A stretch of DNA of 52,196 nucleotides from NCBI GenBank assembly GCA_021772095.1, contig JADYXR010000031.1, forward strand, positions 1 through 52,196. The letters run 5' to 3'. A program made the translations under genes and the position numbers. Of this stretch, positions 34,770-44,686 are shown in pieces. The notes below the pieces were generated by a model that saw only the letters and a list, made by a program, of their open reading frames with translations, ran no database searches and was not told the DNA's origin. Origin of the DNA: Candidatus Obscuribacter sp. Its GTDB lineage: Bacteria > Cyanobacteriota > Vampirovibrionia > Obscuribacterales > Obscuribacteraceae. Positions within the stretch are counted from its first letter, which is position 1, and the number at the start of each line of letters is the position of its first letter.

Positions 34770-36248
34770 TTAGATATTCAACAATCCCAGGCGCAGTTTT
34801 GCCTTCATATAATTGACCCCGGTCGGGGACTTATCTATGTAGAACTTGAACTCCTGCTTGGCCTCTTTAGACTTGTTCATTTTTTCGAGCAGAATGGCGC
34901 GATTGTAATGGAACACCGGGTACTTGCCCATCGACTGCGCGATCGCCAGCTTGTACTCCTGGTCTGCGCTATCGTATTGCCCTCTTTGCTTCATCAAAAT
35001 CGCACGCAAATTGTGTGCCAGCGGGCAGATGTTGCCTTTGGAACGGGCGATCTCGATTGCCTTGTTGCACTCTTTTTCAGCAGCGGGGTAATCGCCTTTT
35101 TCTTTGTACGCCTGAGCCAGATTATATCTAGCCTGATAAACCGCACCCTTACTCAATTTAATTGAGTTCTTGAAAGCGCTAATCGCCTCGTCCGTTTTAG
35201 CAGGCGAATTCTCGTGAAGCAGCAACAAGCCGTGATTGTTCCAGAGCACAGGGTCGGTCGAACCAGATTTCAACAAACGCTCCATCTGCTTGGCGGCGTT
35301 GACGACTTTGGTCTCGACGATCTCTGCCGCTCCTGACATGCCGCCGGTTTGCAGCGGTGTAGCGGTCTTATCGCCCTGAAAAATGCCCAATAGAGGCGGC
35401 CCAGCAGACGCCACCGCTCCCACATTCGTCATGGCTTTGAGCTTGGCGATTTTATCTCTGGTATCGTCGGCGTAATCCTTGCGATCCTCGTATTTGAGAG
35501 AGTCTTCGTATGCCTTAATCGCCTCCGGATACTTTTGACGCGCCACTTGCAGAAGACCCAAATGGTAGTAGGCAAGCGCGTAATCAGGTTTCAACTTAAT
35601 CGCCTGCTTGATCTCGCGTTCAGCGTCAGCAAACTTCTTCAAGCAAAAATACGTCGCTCCCAGCCCATTGTGCGCCGCCGGGAAATCCGGACGCAGCTCA
35701 ATCGACTTCAAGTAGTGCGCTTGAGCATTTTTATAATCCTTCTGGTCGCGCAAAACATTGGCATAGTTGTACTGAATCTCGGGATCGCGACCATCGGAAA
35801 GGTCCAGTGCCAGCCGATATAGCCCGGTCGCCTTATCGAGCTTTTTCTGCTGATGCCGCACGGCGCCCAGGTTTGTGATACTGGGCACAAAACCAGGTTC
35901 AATCTCAATGGCATTCATATAAGCGTCGCCCGCTTTGTCGAGATTGCTTTCGCGATAATAGGTCAGACCGATGTTGTTCCAGGCTTCATGGCACTTCGGT
36001 TCCAATTCCACAGCTTTTTGAAAAGCCGCCCGCGCCTCGCCCAGCTTGGAATCGCGCAACATCATCGTGCCGATATTGAGCTGCTGAGTCACTTCTCTGG
36101 AATAGGTCGTCTCGCCCGCCACGGCAAAAGAATCAGCCGGTCCCGCTTGAGCCGCCGGCGTGAAGGCTATTGAGGCTGTTAAAACCGAGATAATCAGGAA
36201 TTGTCTTAACAAGATGGCGATTAACCTTTTCAGACGTTCGAACTCCAA
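34770..36248 (-). CDS. Secreted TPR-repeat protein
   Basis: The 492-residue protein has a hydrophobic N-terminus (ILLRQFLIISVLTASIAFTPAAQAG, cut after AQA) and then two blocks of TPR repeats (about residues 55-265 and 330-480) with typical patterns (AWNNIGLTYYRESNLDKAG, then AYYHLGLLQVARQKYPEAI). The blocks are joined by a Gly/Ala/Thr-rich linker of about 60 residues. The start is a TTG without a strong ribosome site, so a few residues are uncertain. The likely role is a periplasmic scaffold; the partner is unknown. It is transcribed divergently from mfd. Confidence 0.85.
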   Translation of the reverse strand: MEFERLKRLIAILLRQFLIISVLTASIAFTPAAQAGPADSFAVAGETTYSREVTQQLNIGTMMLRDSKLGEARAAFQKAVELEPKCHEAWNNIGLTYYRESNLDKAGDAYMNAIEIEPGFVPSITNLGAVRHQQKKLDKATGLYRLALDLSDGRDPEIQYNYANVLRDQKDYKNAQAHYLKSIELRPDFPAAHNGLGATYFCLKKFADAEREIKQAIKLKPDYALAYYHLGLLQVARQKYPEAIKAYEDSLKYEDRKDYADDTRDKIAKLKAMTNVGAVASAGPPLLGIFQGDKTATPLQTGGMSGAAEIVETKVVNAAKQMERLLKSGSTDPVLWNNHGLLLLHENSPAKTDEAISAFKNSIKLSKGAVYQARYNLAQAYKEKGDYPAAEKECNKAIEIARSKGNICPLAHNLRAILMKQRGQYDSADQEYKLAIAQSMGKYPVFHYNRAILLEKMNKSKEAKQEFKFYIDKSPTGVNYMKAKLRLGLLNI

Positions 36249-36449
36249 CTCTATTTAGTTAATTGTATATGAGAAAAGTAGACCATTTTGCAATAGGTAA
36301 TATCAGGCAGTTCTAGATATCCCCCTGCATATCATTGTGTTACCATTAGAAATTCGCCCAAATTAGCGCCAGAGCTTGATCTCGGTGGTAGAGGGTTGAA
36401 TGCGTCGTCCGCAACTAGTGGACCAAAAGAGGTTTGACAAAGGAATCCG

Positions 36450-39400
36450 ATGGCAATCACCCCAGAATTAAACCCTGCAGAGACCACTCAAAAGACTGCC
36501 CGTAAAAAAGTTCCAACGCGGAAACCAGTTATGCGTGACAATCCCCTGGCAAACGCGCTGCACCAAGTTTTCATCAACAGTCCCAACTACGCGCGGCTGC
36601 TCGCCAGGACTGCAAAACAGGCGCAAACCGAATTGAACCTGGCCGGATTGACCGATTCAGCAAAGACGCTGGTCTTGACTGTGTTGCAGCATGAAATCCG
36701 CCGTCCGATGTTTCTCGTGGTCGCCGACAATCACTCGGGTGCGTTTTTCCACCAAGAATTTACGGCGTTGAGCCGCTATCCGGTTTTTCTTTATCCGTCA
36801 TCGGAAGTGTCGCCCTACGAACAGGTTTTATCAAGTCCGGACAACGTCGCTTCGCAAATGGAAGTGCTTCAGCACATCATGGCCAACCCGGAGCAACCAT
36901 ATGTGGTGCTGGTCACGGCGCGCTCGCTCATGCAACGCGTGCTTTCGCAAGATGTTCTCACCGACAATACGCTCGAGCTCAAATCGGGTGATTCATATGA
37001 CACAGATCAACTAGCAGCCAAACTAGCCAGACTGGGCTATAGCAGAGAAGCGCTTGTCACACTGCGCGGCGAGTTTAGTATCAGGGGCGATATCGTCGAT
37101 ATTTTCCCTGCCAGCGGATCGCCAGTTCGGATTGAATTATTCGGAGACGAAATCGAATCCGTGCGCGTGTTCAACATCGACAACCAGCGTTCTGTCGAAC
37201 AAAAAGATTCGGTCAAGATCCCGCCGCGTTGGTGGGTAATCGTCGAAAGCGATGAAGTCGAGCGCGAAAAAATGGTGGCACGCATTCGTGAAGTCACCGA
37301 CGAAACAATCAAAAATTTTGATGACGCAAGAGCCGACACACTTCGTTCTGTCATGGAAAACGATCTGCAAACGCTGGGTGCGGGCGCTTATCCGGAGTCA
37401 GTCGAATATTACGCTCCATATGTGCACGAAGATTTCACCACTCTGATGAACTACATTCCGGAAGATGCGTTAATCGCGTTTGACGAATGGGACGGCATCG
37501 AACAAAGTCTGCGCGGCTACGAAGAGAAGCTCGAGAAGGCTTACAAAGAAGGTCTGGAAACGGGAAGATTGCTTCCACTTCCGCGCCTGTTGCACCTGGC
37601 CGCTGGCGATGTTCTGACAGCATCGAAATCGAACCAACGGGTTTTTCTATCCAGTCTGCCAATTTTCGAAGACAGCGACCGGTCAGCAGTAATCGAATTT
37701 CACGCCAAGCCGGTGGAAAAATTCGGCAACCAGATGAATAACGTAATTGCCAAAGTCAGAGAGTGGCAAAGAGATTTCAATCGCGTCTTGATTTCGACAG
37801 AACAACCTCAGCGCCTCATGGGAATCTTGAAAGAATGGGACATTCAGTCGAAATACATTCCCGGTCCAAACGACAACACCGTGATTAGAGGACTTGGCAC
37901 CGAGGATGGTGCCGGCTCAATCAACGATGATGCCGGCAAAGACTCGGTGATGATGCGCCAATTGCAAGCAATGTCAGGCACTGACAATTCCGTTTGGGTT
38001 ACTCGACATGGATTTATTCATGGCTTCAGCCTGGAAGCGGAAAAATTGGTTTCGCTTACCGACGGAGAAATGTTCGGTTTAAAACGCAAACCGACTGTTT
38101 ATCGAAGACCGGTGGCCGAGAAGAGTTACGAACGTTTCACTTCAGTCAGCGATTTGAAAGTCGACGACTATGTCGTTCATTTAAAACAAGGTATCGGACA
38201 ATTTGTCGGCGTCCAGAGAATTTCAGTCGACAACCAACACCGCGAATATCTCACCATTCAATATGCGGGTGACGACAGGCTTTACGTGCCGGTCGATCAG
38301 ATCAACATGTTGTCGCGTTATCGTGGTGCCGGTGATGCTCGTCCGCGTTTGTCACGACTCGGTGGCGCCGAATGGGAATCAACCAAGAAGCGCGTCAAAC
38401 GTTCCGTCAAACAAGTCGCCGAAGATCTGGTCAACCTCTATGCTATGCGCGCAAAACAGGAAGGCTTCCAATGCATTCCTGATACGCCATGGCAGTATGA
38501 AATGGAAGAAGCATTTCCGTTTGAAGAAACACCGGATCAATGGCAAGCAATCGTTGATGTCAAATCAGACCTGGAATCAGCGAAGCCAATGGATCGATTG
38601 GTCTGCGGAGACGTCGGATTCGGAAAAACCGAAGTGGCGATTCGCGGTATCTTCAAAACAGTAATGTCCGGTCGCCAGGCTGCGGTTCTTGTGCCAACCA
38701 CAATTCTCGCTCAGCAACACTTCAATAATATTGCCGAGAGATTTGCTGCATACCCGATTAGAGTCGGGCAATTGAGCCGTTTCCGAAGCGCTAAAGAACA
38801 ACGCGAAGTCGTAAAAAGATTGCAGACCGGTGAGTGCGATGTCGTCATCGGAACGCACCGCATGCTGCAGAAAGACATCGTCTTCAAAGACCTCGGTCTT
38901 GTCGTAATCGACGAAGAGCATCGCTTCGGTGTTGGTCACAAAGAGAAGTTGAAACAACTTCGCGTCATGGTCGACGTGCTCACCATGTCAGCCACACCGA
39001 TCCCAAGAACATTGCACATGGCGCTTTCCGGCGCGCGCGATATGTCATTGATTCACACGCCACCAATCAACCGTTCACCGATTAAAACATTCGTCGGCGA
39101 ATTCAAAATGCCGCTTGTGCGGACGGCAATTCTTCACGAGATGGAGCGCGGTGGACAGATTTATTTCTTGCACAATCGTGTTGAAACGATCGAGCAAATG
39201 GCTTATGAACTGAAGCAACTCGTTCCTGAAGCTCGCATTTTGATCGGTCACGGTCAAATGCCGGAACGCGATTTGGAAAACGTAATGCTCTCGTTTATGT
39301 CGCATGAATACGACATTCTCGTATGCACGACGATTATCGAATCCGGTCTCGACATTCCGAACACCAATACGATCATCATAAATGAAGCAGACAAATTCGG

Positions 39401-40193
39401 CTTGGCGCAACTTTATCAATTGCGTGGACGGGTCGGACGATCCGACATTCAGGCTTATGCTTACTGTCTCTACAAACCACAGAAAGTGATAACAGAACAA
39501 GCGACAAGCAGACTGAAAGCAATTCGCGAATTCACATCGCTTGGTTCCGGATATCAAATCGCGTTGCGCGACATGGAAATCCGCGGCGTCGGTAACATCC
39601 TCGGCGCCGAACAGCATGGACACATGGTCTCCGTAGGTTTCGATCTCTATTGCAAACTGCTCGAAGAATCAGTCGCCGAATTGAAAGGCGAATCGATTTC
39701 ACGCGAGTCAGACAGTCAAATCGACATCAACGTCACCGCGTTCATTCCGGAATCGTACATTCAAGACAATCAACAGCGCTTGCTCGAATACAAACGCCTT
39801 GCTGATGTGCGCAACGAACGTGAATTGACTATGTTGCTCGATGAATGGAAGGACAGATTCGGCAGCGTTCCTAAAGAAGCGTTGCAGTTGACCAAGGTGA
39901 TCAAACTAAGACTGATAGCCAGTCTCGCCGGCGTCTCTCACATCAAACCGGACATGCAACAAGGTCTCAGACTTTCAGTTGCTTATCGTTTACAACAATG
40001 GCTACCAATACAAAATAGTTTACCGAAACATCTGGCACGTGTAACCACTTACAAACCAGGCATCGCAGGCGGTCAAGGCTCGAGTCCGTACATCATCGTA
40101 AAAGCTGATGGTACGGCTCCTGAAGACCAACTTGATTTGCTTGAGGAACTCCTTAGTGCTATGGTTGCAAACTGCCCGAAACCGGCCGCATAA
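36450..40193 (+). CDS. mfd: Transcription-repair coupling factor Mfd
   Basis: The 1247-residue protein has the Mfd domain order: UvrB-like N-terminal module (SSEVSPYEQVLSSPDNVASQ; EFSIRGDIVDIFPASG), the RNA-polymerase-interacting CarD-like domain (DYVVHLKQGIGQFVGVQRI; YVPVDQINMLSRY), and a RecG-like translocase with Walker A GDVGFGKTEVA, VVIDEEHRFGVGHKEKLK and QLRGRVGRSD, then a C-terminal TRCF domain. It releases stalled RNA polymerase and recruits UvrA, working with the excision repair subunit UvrC also encoded here. About 50 residues precede the usual start. AAGGAATCCG precedes the ATG. The PpiC gene follows by 15 bp. Confidence 0.98.
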   Translation: MAITPELNPAETTQKTARKKVPTRKPVMRDNPLANALHQVFINSPNYARLLARTAKQAQTELNLAGLTDSAKTLVLTVLQHEIRRPMFLVVADNHSGAFFHQEFTALSRYPVFLYPSSEVSPYEQVLSSPDNVASQMEVLQHIMANPEQPYVVLVTARSLMQRVLSQDVLTDNTLELKSGDSYDTDQLAAKLARLGYSREALVTLRGEFSIRGDIVDIFPASGSPVRIELFGDEIESVRVFNIDNQRSVEQKDSVKIPPRWWVIVESDEVEREKMVARIREVTDETIKNFDDARADTLRSVMENDLQTLGAGAYPESVEYYAPYVHEDFTTLMNYIPEDALIAFDEWDGIEQSLRGYEEKLEKAYKEGLETGRLLPLPRLLHLAAGDVLTASKSNQRVFLSSLPIFEDSDRSAVIEFHAKPVEKFGNQMNNVIAKVREWQRDFNRVLISTEQPQRLMGILKEWDIQSKYIPGPNDNTVIRGLGTEDGAGSINDDAGKDSVMMRQLQAMSGTDNSVWVTRHGFIHGFSLEAEKLVSLTDGEMFGLKRKPTVYRRPVAEKSYERFTSVSDLKVDDYVVHLKQGIGQFVGVQRISVDNQHREYLTIQYAGDDRLYVPVDQINMLSRYRGAGDARPRLSRLGGAEWESTKKRVKRSVKQVAEDLVNLYAMRAKQEGFQCIPDTPWQYEMEEAFPFEETPDQWQAIVDVKSDLESAKPMDRLVCGDVGFGKTEVAIRGIFKTVMSGRQAAVLVPTTILAQQHFNNIAERFAAYPIRVGQLSRFRSAKEQREVVKRLQTGECDVVIGTHRMLQKDIVFKDLGLVVIDEEHRFGVGHKEKLKQLRVMVDVLTMSATPIPRTLHMALSGARDMSLIHTPPINRSPIKTFVGEFKMPLVRTAILHEMERGGQIYFLHNRVETIEQMAYELKQLVPEARILIGHGQMPERDLENVMLSFMSHEYDILVCTTIIESGLDIPNTNTIIINEADKFGLAQLYQLRGRVGRSDIQAYAYCLYKPQKVITEQATSRLKAIREFTSLGSGYQIALRDMEIRGVGNILGAEQHGHMVSVGFDLYCKLLEESVAELKGESISRESDSQIDINVTAFIPESYIQDNQQRLLEYKRLADVRNERELTMLLDEWKDRFGSVPKEALQLTKVIKLRLIASLAGVSHIKPDMQQGLRLSVAYRLQQWLPIQNSLPKHLARVTTYKPGIAGGQGSSPYIIVKADGTAPEDQLDLLEELLSAMVANCPKPAA

Positions 40194-40208
40194 AAAAGAG
40201 GACCAATC

Positions 40209-41717
40209 GTGAATACAGCATTTCGCCTTTCGTTAATCGCGCTGAGTTTAAGCCTGGTTACCACTGGATGTGCCCGAAAAGAACCAAAAGTGGAGCCCAA
40301 TGCTGCAGACAAGATTGTCACCGAAGGGAAATCGGCCGGTACCACCGGCGGTGACCCTGCTGCCCCTGCGGCTCCAGCCGGCACAGCTCCAGCCGCTGTT
40401 GAAACTCCTCCAGTCGTCGGTGAAGTTACCGAGAATCAAAAGAACATCGACAAACTGATGGCGGTCCCGAGTATCGCCGAGATAATCAAGAAAAATAACA
40501 TCCCGCGTCAGACCGTGATCTGCACCGTCGGTGGTGACGGTGTCGGAGTTTCCGACTACAGACAAGTCTTGAGAATGAAACAAGATCAAATCAAGCAAGT
40601 TCTGCAATCTGATCCAAGTCAACGCCTGCCGTTGATCGAGCACGCCAATAAAGAAAACGTGCAACTGACGGAAGAAGAGAAAAAGAATCTGCTCCAACAA
40701 GGCAGAACTGTTTTAGGAAAAAATCTTCCGAAATTGCTCGCGCAAAACAAAATGACTGAAAAAGATTTCGAGTCGCAGATGCTCGAGATGGGCAGAGCAT
40801 TGAAGACAGCGACACTTGCCGTCGAGAAAAAATTGCTCAACGAAATGATCAATACATCACTTCTTATCGACGCCGGTCGTAATGCTGGACTTGCTAAGAC
40901 TGCGTTCAATAAATATATCGAGTTTAAACACTCACCTCAATATGACCAGGCCACTGCGCACACCGATCTGACACCAGATCAACTGAGAGACAAAATCATC
41001 GAAGAATTTCTTGCACAAGCAATGCAGAAGAAAATCCTCGATGCGCATGCGCTGCCGGATTCGGAAGTGTTGAAACTTTATACGGAACAAAAACAACAGT
41101 TTAAACACAAAGGCAGAATTCGCTGGAGTCAAATTGTCATAGCCGCTCCCACACAAGACATGGGCGCGGTCGAAAGCGTGAAGGCGCAGGTACAAAGACA
41201 GTTTCCAGATCTGAAAGGACCTGCGCTCGACGCCAAAGTTGCAGAAGCGACAGAAGGACAACGCAAAAAAGCTGTTGCTGCTCTGGCCGAAGTTAAAGCC
41301 GGCAAAAACTTCGGCGATATCGCCAACACTATTACTGATGACATTCCTGCACGCGTCGCCAAGAAGGGCGGCGATATGGGATTCATCGCCCTTGACGACA
41401 TCAAACGAAACGAATTACTCGCCAATGTCGGCACCGCATTACAAAATTTGAAAGTTGGAGAGGTTTGTCAGGAGCCGGTTCGAACACCATTCGGATGGCA
41501 CATCGTCAAATTGGTGGACAAGCAAAACGAGGGTATCATCCCGTTTTCGGAAGTCAAGGACGAACTGAAACAACAGCTCGCCCAACAGCAAGCCAATTTA
41601 GCTCTCAGCACATGGCTGGCAGAAAAGCGCAAAACAGTGCCTATCCGCATCACGCCGCAATTCCAAAAATACATGGATGGCACCGCGCAAACCGCGAAGC
41701 CAACCGGACAATCCTAG
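40209..41717 (+). CDS. PpiC-type peptidyl-prolyl isomerase lipoprotein (SurA/PrsA-like)
   Basis: The 502-residue protein starts at GTG with GAGGACC upstream. A signal peptide ends in VTTGC with Cys21, a lipoprotein cleavage site; the -3 position is Thr, so the lipobox is slightly unusual. Residues 45-75 are Ala/Pro/Gly-rich. A SurA_N-like helical part follows, and then a parvulin domain (about residues 295-445: RIRWSQIVIAA, GGDMGFIALDDI, FGWHIVKLVDK). It should act in folding of exported proteins outside the membrane. It starts 15 bp after mfd, so the genes are likely co-transcribed although unrelated in function. Confidence 0.88.
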   Translation: MNTAFRLSLIALSLSLVTTGCARKEPKVEPNAADKIVTEGKSAGTTGGDPAAPAAPAGTAPAAVETPPVVGEVTENQKNIDKLMAVPSIAEIIKKNNIPRQTVICTVGGDGVGVSDYRQVLRMKQDQIKQVLQSDPSQRLPLIEHANKENVQLTEEEKKNLLQQGRTVLGKNLPKLLAQNKMTEKDFESQMLEMGRALKTATLAVEKKLLNEMINTSLLIDAGRNAGLAKTAFNKYIEFKHSPQYDQATAHTDLTPDQLRDKIIEEFLAQAMQKKILDAHALPDSEVLKLYTEQKQQFKHKGRIRWSQIVIAAPTQDMGAVESVKAQVQRQFPDLKGPALDAKVAEATEGQRKKAVAALAEVKAGKNFGDIANTITDDIPARVAKKGGDMGFIALDDIKRNELLANVGTALQNLKVGEVCQEPVRTPFGWHIVKLVDKQNEGIIPFSEVKDELKQQLAQQQANLALSTWLAEKRKTVPIRITPQFQKYMDGTAQTAKPTGQS

Positions 41718-41825
41718 AAGTTTTAAGTTTCCAACAACTCAAGCGGCAAGAGGGTAGTTCAATAAGAGCTATTCGGTCTCCAATCTGAGATAATGGCAGC
41801 GCAGTATCTGAGGAGAGTTGAGACG

Positions 41826-42692
41826 ATGTTCAAAACCACGATTGGTTCAAAACATTTTGGCGCTTTGGTTGGAATTTCAACTTTGAGCATTGCTCTGTCA
41901 GTGTTCACCACCTGTGGTGCCGACGCTGCCACCAAAGACAAAAAGGTAACGCCAGCCGAAGTCAGTGTTCATACCGAAGATCTGGTTGAGACCGGCGTTC
42001 GCGACATGTCGTTTCACAAGACAAAAGATGCTCTGTCGAATTTCGACAAAGCAATCGCCGAGAGTCCGTCTTACGCGCTCGCTTATGCCAACAGAGCAAA
42101 TGCTTACATACAGCTCGGAAGAAACAAAGAAGCGATTGCCGATTGCACCAAAGCAATCAGCTTGAATCCAAGTCAAATCATCGCTTACGTCAACAGAGCC
42201 TGGGCATACAACAACAGCCGCGAATACGAAAAATCAATCGCTGATTGCACCAAAGCAATTGAATTGAATTCCAAAATGGTAATTGCGTATCAAAACAGAT
42301 CGCATGCCTACAATCAGCTCGGCAAGCACAGCGAAGCACTTTCAGATGCCAACAAAATCATCGAGTTGAACAGAGATTTTGCGCCTGCTTACGTTAACCG
42401 CGCACACACTTACATCGGATTGAAAGAGTTCAACAAAGCTGTTGAAGACTGCAATACCGCTCTTCGTTTGAAGCCGGATTACACAAAAGCATTCTTGAAT
42501 CGCGGTCACGCATACAGAGAATTAGGCGAACTCGACAAAGCACTCGAAGACGTCAACAAAGCAATCTCAATGCATGCAGGAATGGCGAACGCCTATCTCA
42601 ATCGCTCGCGCATCTACGAATTGAAAGCGTCGAAAGACCGCAGCGAAGCGAAGAAACTTGGTCTCGATGTAAAATCGGACAGCCAAGACTGA
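41826..42692 (+). CDS. Secreted TPR protein
   Basis: I choose the ATG at 41826, after GAGGAGAGTTGAGACG, giving 288 residues. The N-terminus is hydrophobic (FGALVGISTLSIALSVFTTCGADAATK), either a signal peptide or a lipoprotein signal, since CGADA follows TT. About six classical TPR repeats of 34 residues follow from about residue 55 to 270 (AYANRANAYIQLGRNKEAI, then AYVNRAWAYNNSREYEKSI, and so on), very regular, with N-R in helix A of each. It ends DVKSDSQD. A strong bidirectional terminator follows. The partner protein is unknown. Confidence 0.88.
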   Translation: MFKTTIGSKHFGALVGISTLSIALSVFTTCGADAATKDKKVTPAEVSVHTEDLVETGVRDMSFHKTKDALSNFDKAIAESPSYALAYANRANAYIQLGRNKEAIADCTKAISLNPSQIIAYVNRAWAYNNSREYEKSIADCTKAIELNSKMVIAYQNRSHAYNQLGKHSEALSDANKIIELNRDFAPAYVNRAHTYIGLKEFNKAVEDCNTALRLKPDYTKAFLNRGHAYRELGELDKALEDVNKAISMHAGMANAYLNRSRIYELKASKDRSEAKKLGLDVKSDSQD

Positions 42693-42720
42693 GTATTCAT
42701 CGACCTTTTCGAATTAGAAA

Positions 42721-42751
42721 AATGCGCGCTGCAATTGAAGCAGCGCGCATT
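42721..42751. terminator. Bidirectional rho-independent terminator
   Basis: AATGCGCGCTGC (42721-42732) and GCAGCGCGCATT (42740-42751) form a perfect 12-bp GC-rich stem with a 7-base loop. GAATTTT follows on the plus strand, and on the minus strand the stem runs into TTTTTC. It lies between the convergent TPR gene and SESGG-repeat gene and probably serves both. Confidence 0.9.
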
Positions 42752-42785
42752 GAATTTTATGCACAAAGCGGGCGTTGGTTTCGTT

Positions 42786-43157
42786 CTAACGTCCGTAGTA
42801 GTGAACGTAACGACCCATCGATTGCTCGTTGCCGCCCCAGACTGCAGATGATTCTGCGCCTGAATTGCGAGCGCCGCCAGATTCGGAACTTGATTCAGAT
42901 TGCAACGCACCGCCGGAATCAGATTCTGCACCGGTAGCTGTTGGACCACCCGATTCGGAACTAGCGCCTGTCCAAAGTGGACCGCCGGATTCCGATACTG
43001 AGCCGGTTCCATAAACGCCGCCTGACTCAGAACCTGAGCCCATCATGATGAAGCCTGCTTCTGAATCTGCCTTAGCCGCGGTCGATAGTGACAGACTAGC
43101 AATGACGGCTAGCGTTGCACCCAAAACTAGTCTTTTCGAACTCCTAGTTTGTTTCAT
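42786..43157 (-). CDS. Small secreted Ser/Gly-rich repeat protein
   Basis: I use the ATG at 43157, with GGAG seven bases upstream, giving 123 residues. The signal peptide ends in STAAKADSEAG. The mature part consists of units of about 12 residues built on SESGG (GSGSESGGVYG, SVSESGGPLW, ASSESGGPTA, AESDSGGALQ, SSESGGARN), then a Tyr-rich end (GRYVHYYGR). No enzyme motif. It may be a cell-surface or envelope protein; the repeats suggest extracellular assembly or disordered coating. The shared terminator lies just downstream. Confidence 0.7.
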   Translation of the reverse strand: MKQTRSSKRLVLGATLAVIASLSLSTAAKADSEAGFIMMGSGSESGGVYGTGSVSESGGPLWTGASSESGGPTATGAESDSGGALQSESSSESGGARNSGAESSAVWGGNEQSMGRYVHYYGR

Positions 43158-43420
43158 GTTTGATCTCCACGATTTTTTTTTCACGACACCAATTCAGGAC
43201 AAGGCAGAAATTGGCTAACACAAAGATCGTAGCAGATTGAATATGCCAACTCTAACCAAATCTTCGCGAATGCGATTTTTGTCACAGCAGCCAACGCGCG
43301 CTCCATTGGGATTTAAATCTTGGCAACAAGACGGAATTTTACGACCTCCGCGCTTGAAAGCCGCAATTATTCCTTAATATGGTATGTTTCCTGTGTCCCC
43401 CGTCGTAGATTGGCTGTCAA

Positions 43421-44617
43421 ATGGGTGTTGCAGATACAAAACGAATCCGCCTCGGCATTTTGATGATCGACGCCGGGCTGATTACCAGAGAAGAGCTGGA
43501 AGAGTGCTTGCGCATGTCCCGCGAGACCGGCTTGCCTGTGGGTCGGATGCTGCTGGTTGCGGCCAAAACGACAGAGACTGTTCTTCAAGCAGCAGTGCAA
43601 GCGCAGTCGCTATTGAAGGATGGACTGATCGATTTGGACACCGCCTATGGCGCTCTCAAAATCGTTAAAGACGAGAAGAGGTCCTTCGAAAATGCACTGA
43701 AGCAACTGAACGTCGTGGTCGAAGAAGTCAAGATCAACAAACTGGGTCAACTTCTGCTCGCGTCCAGTTTCGTAACCGAAGAACAGCTTGAAGAAGCGCT
43801 TGCCGGAAGTGCCTCCACTGGTTTGCCGTTTGGACGAATGTTGGTTTTAAACGGTGTGATTAACGAGTCACAGCTGGCGGCCACGCTCAATGCGCAGATC
43901 CTTATCCGCGACGACAAAATTACTAAAGAACAAGCTATCGACGGACTAAAACAAGCTCGACGCCGCCAGATTGCAGTCGAAGTTCCTTTAATGGAAAAAG
44001 GTTTTTACCGCGTTCAAACTCGCGACGCCATTCGGCTAGGGGAGCTGCTTTCACTGGCAGGTTTGATTTCGGAATCGCAACTGCTAAACGCCGTTGAACT
44101 CGGTTTGATTTCGCAAAAACCATTGGGTCAAGTTTTAATCGAATTGAATTTGGTGACAGAAGAAATTTTGAAAACGGCGCTTCAACTTCAAGACCTTGTG
44201 ATGAAGGGCACACTGAGGCCGCTTCAGGCTTCGCAAGTTCTTGTCCATATCAGAGAAACCGGTCGCTCGATACCGGAAGCGGTGGCAATGATCGAGCGCG
44301 GTCTTACCGCCGAATCAATCGACATTACGCTAAAAGATTTCTTGATGACTGTCAAAACTGTCTCCAACGATGACATTCAAAACGCATTTGAAGTTTCGGT
44401 CAATAACAATCAGATCCTCGGCCGTATGCTATTGCTCTCGGGAATCATCGATGAGCCTACGCTGCAAGCCGCCATGCGACTAGTTTTCCTCGTTAAAGGC
44501 GGACTTTTGACTATCGAACAAGCTCAACAAGCATTCGATTACACCACCCGCCACCGTGCCACCATAGATGAAGCGCTGCAAGAATTGAATATTCAGCAGC
44601 CCAAACCAGCGATTTAG
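43421..44617 (+). CDS. Protein of four tandem GspE/MshE N-terminal-like domains
   Basis: The 398-residue protein consists of four related units of 75-100 residues: RLGILMIDAGLITREELEECL (split around residue 10), KLGQLLLASSFVTEEQLEEAL, RLGELLSLAGLISESQLLNAV, and a more divergent LKDFLMTVKTVSNDDIQNAF. Each has the form R/K-L-G-x-L-x-x-x-G-x-(I/V)-(S/T)-x-x-x-L-x-x-x-L, followed by a G-R-(M/V)-L core. This matches T2SSE_N/MshEN domains, normally found at the N-terminus of type II secretion and type IV pilus ATPases, some of which bind cyclic di-GMP. No ATPase domain is present. No signal peptide, so probably cytoplasmic. Confidence 0.75.
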   Translation: MGVADTKRIRLGILMIDAGLITREELEECLRMSRETGLPVGRMLLVAAKTTETVLQAAVQAQSLLKDGLIDLDTAYGALKIVKDEKRSFENALKQLNVVVEEVKINKLGQLLLASSFVTEEQLEEALAGSASTGLPFGRMLVLNGVINESQLAATLNAQILIRDDKITKEQAIDGLKQARRRQIAVEVPLMEKGFYRVQTRDAIRLGELLSLAGLISESQLLNAVELGLISQKPLGQVLIELNLVTEEILKTALQLQDLVMKGTLRPLQASQVLVHIRETGRSIPEAVAMIERGLTAESIDITLKDFLMTVKTVSNDDIQNAFEVSVNNNQILGRMLLLSGIIDEPTLQAAMRLVFLVKGGLLTIEQAQQAFDYTTRHRATIDEALQELNIQQPKPAI

Positions 44618-44686
44618 GACAAGCACCGCCAGTGGTTCTCGCTCGCTAAACACTCTTGAGTTTACTTCTGATTACTCTGTTTGCTT

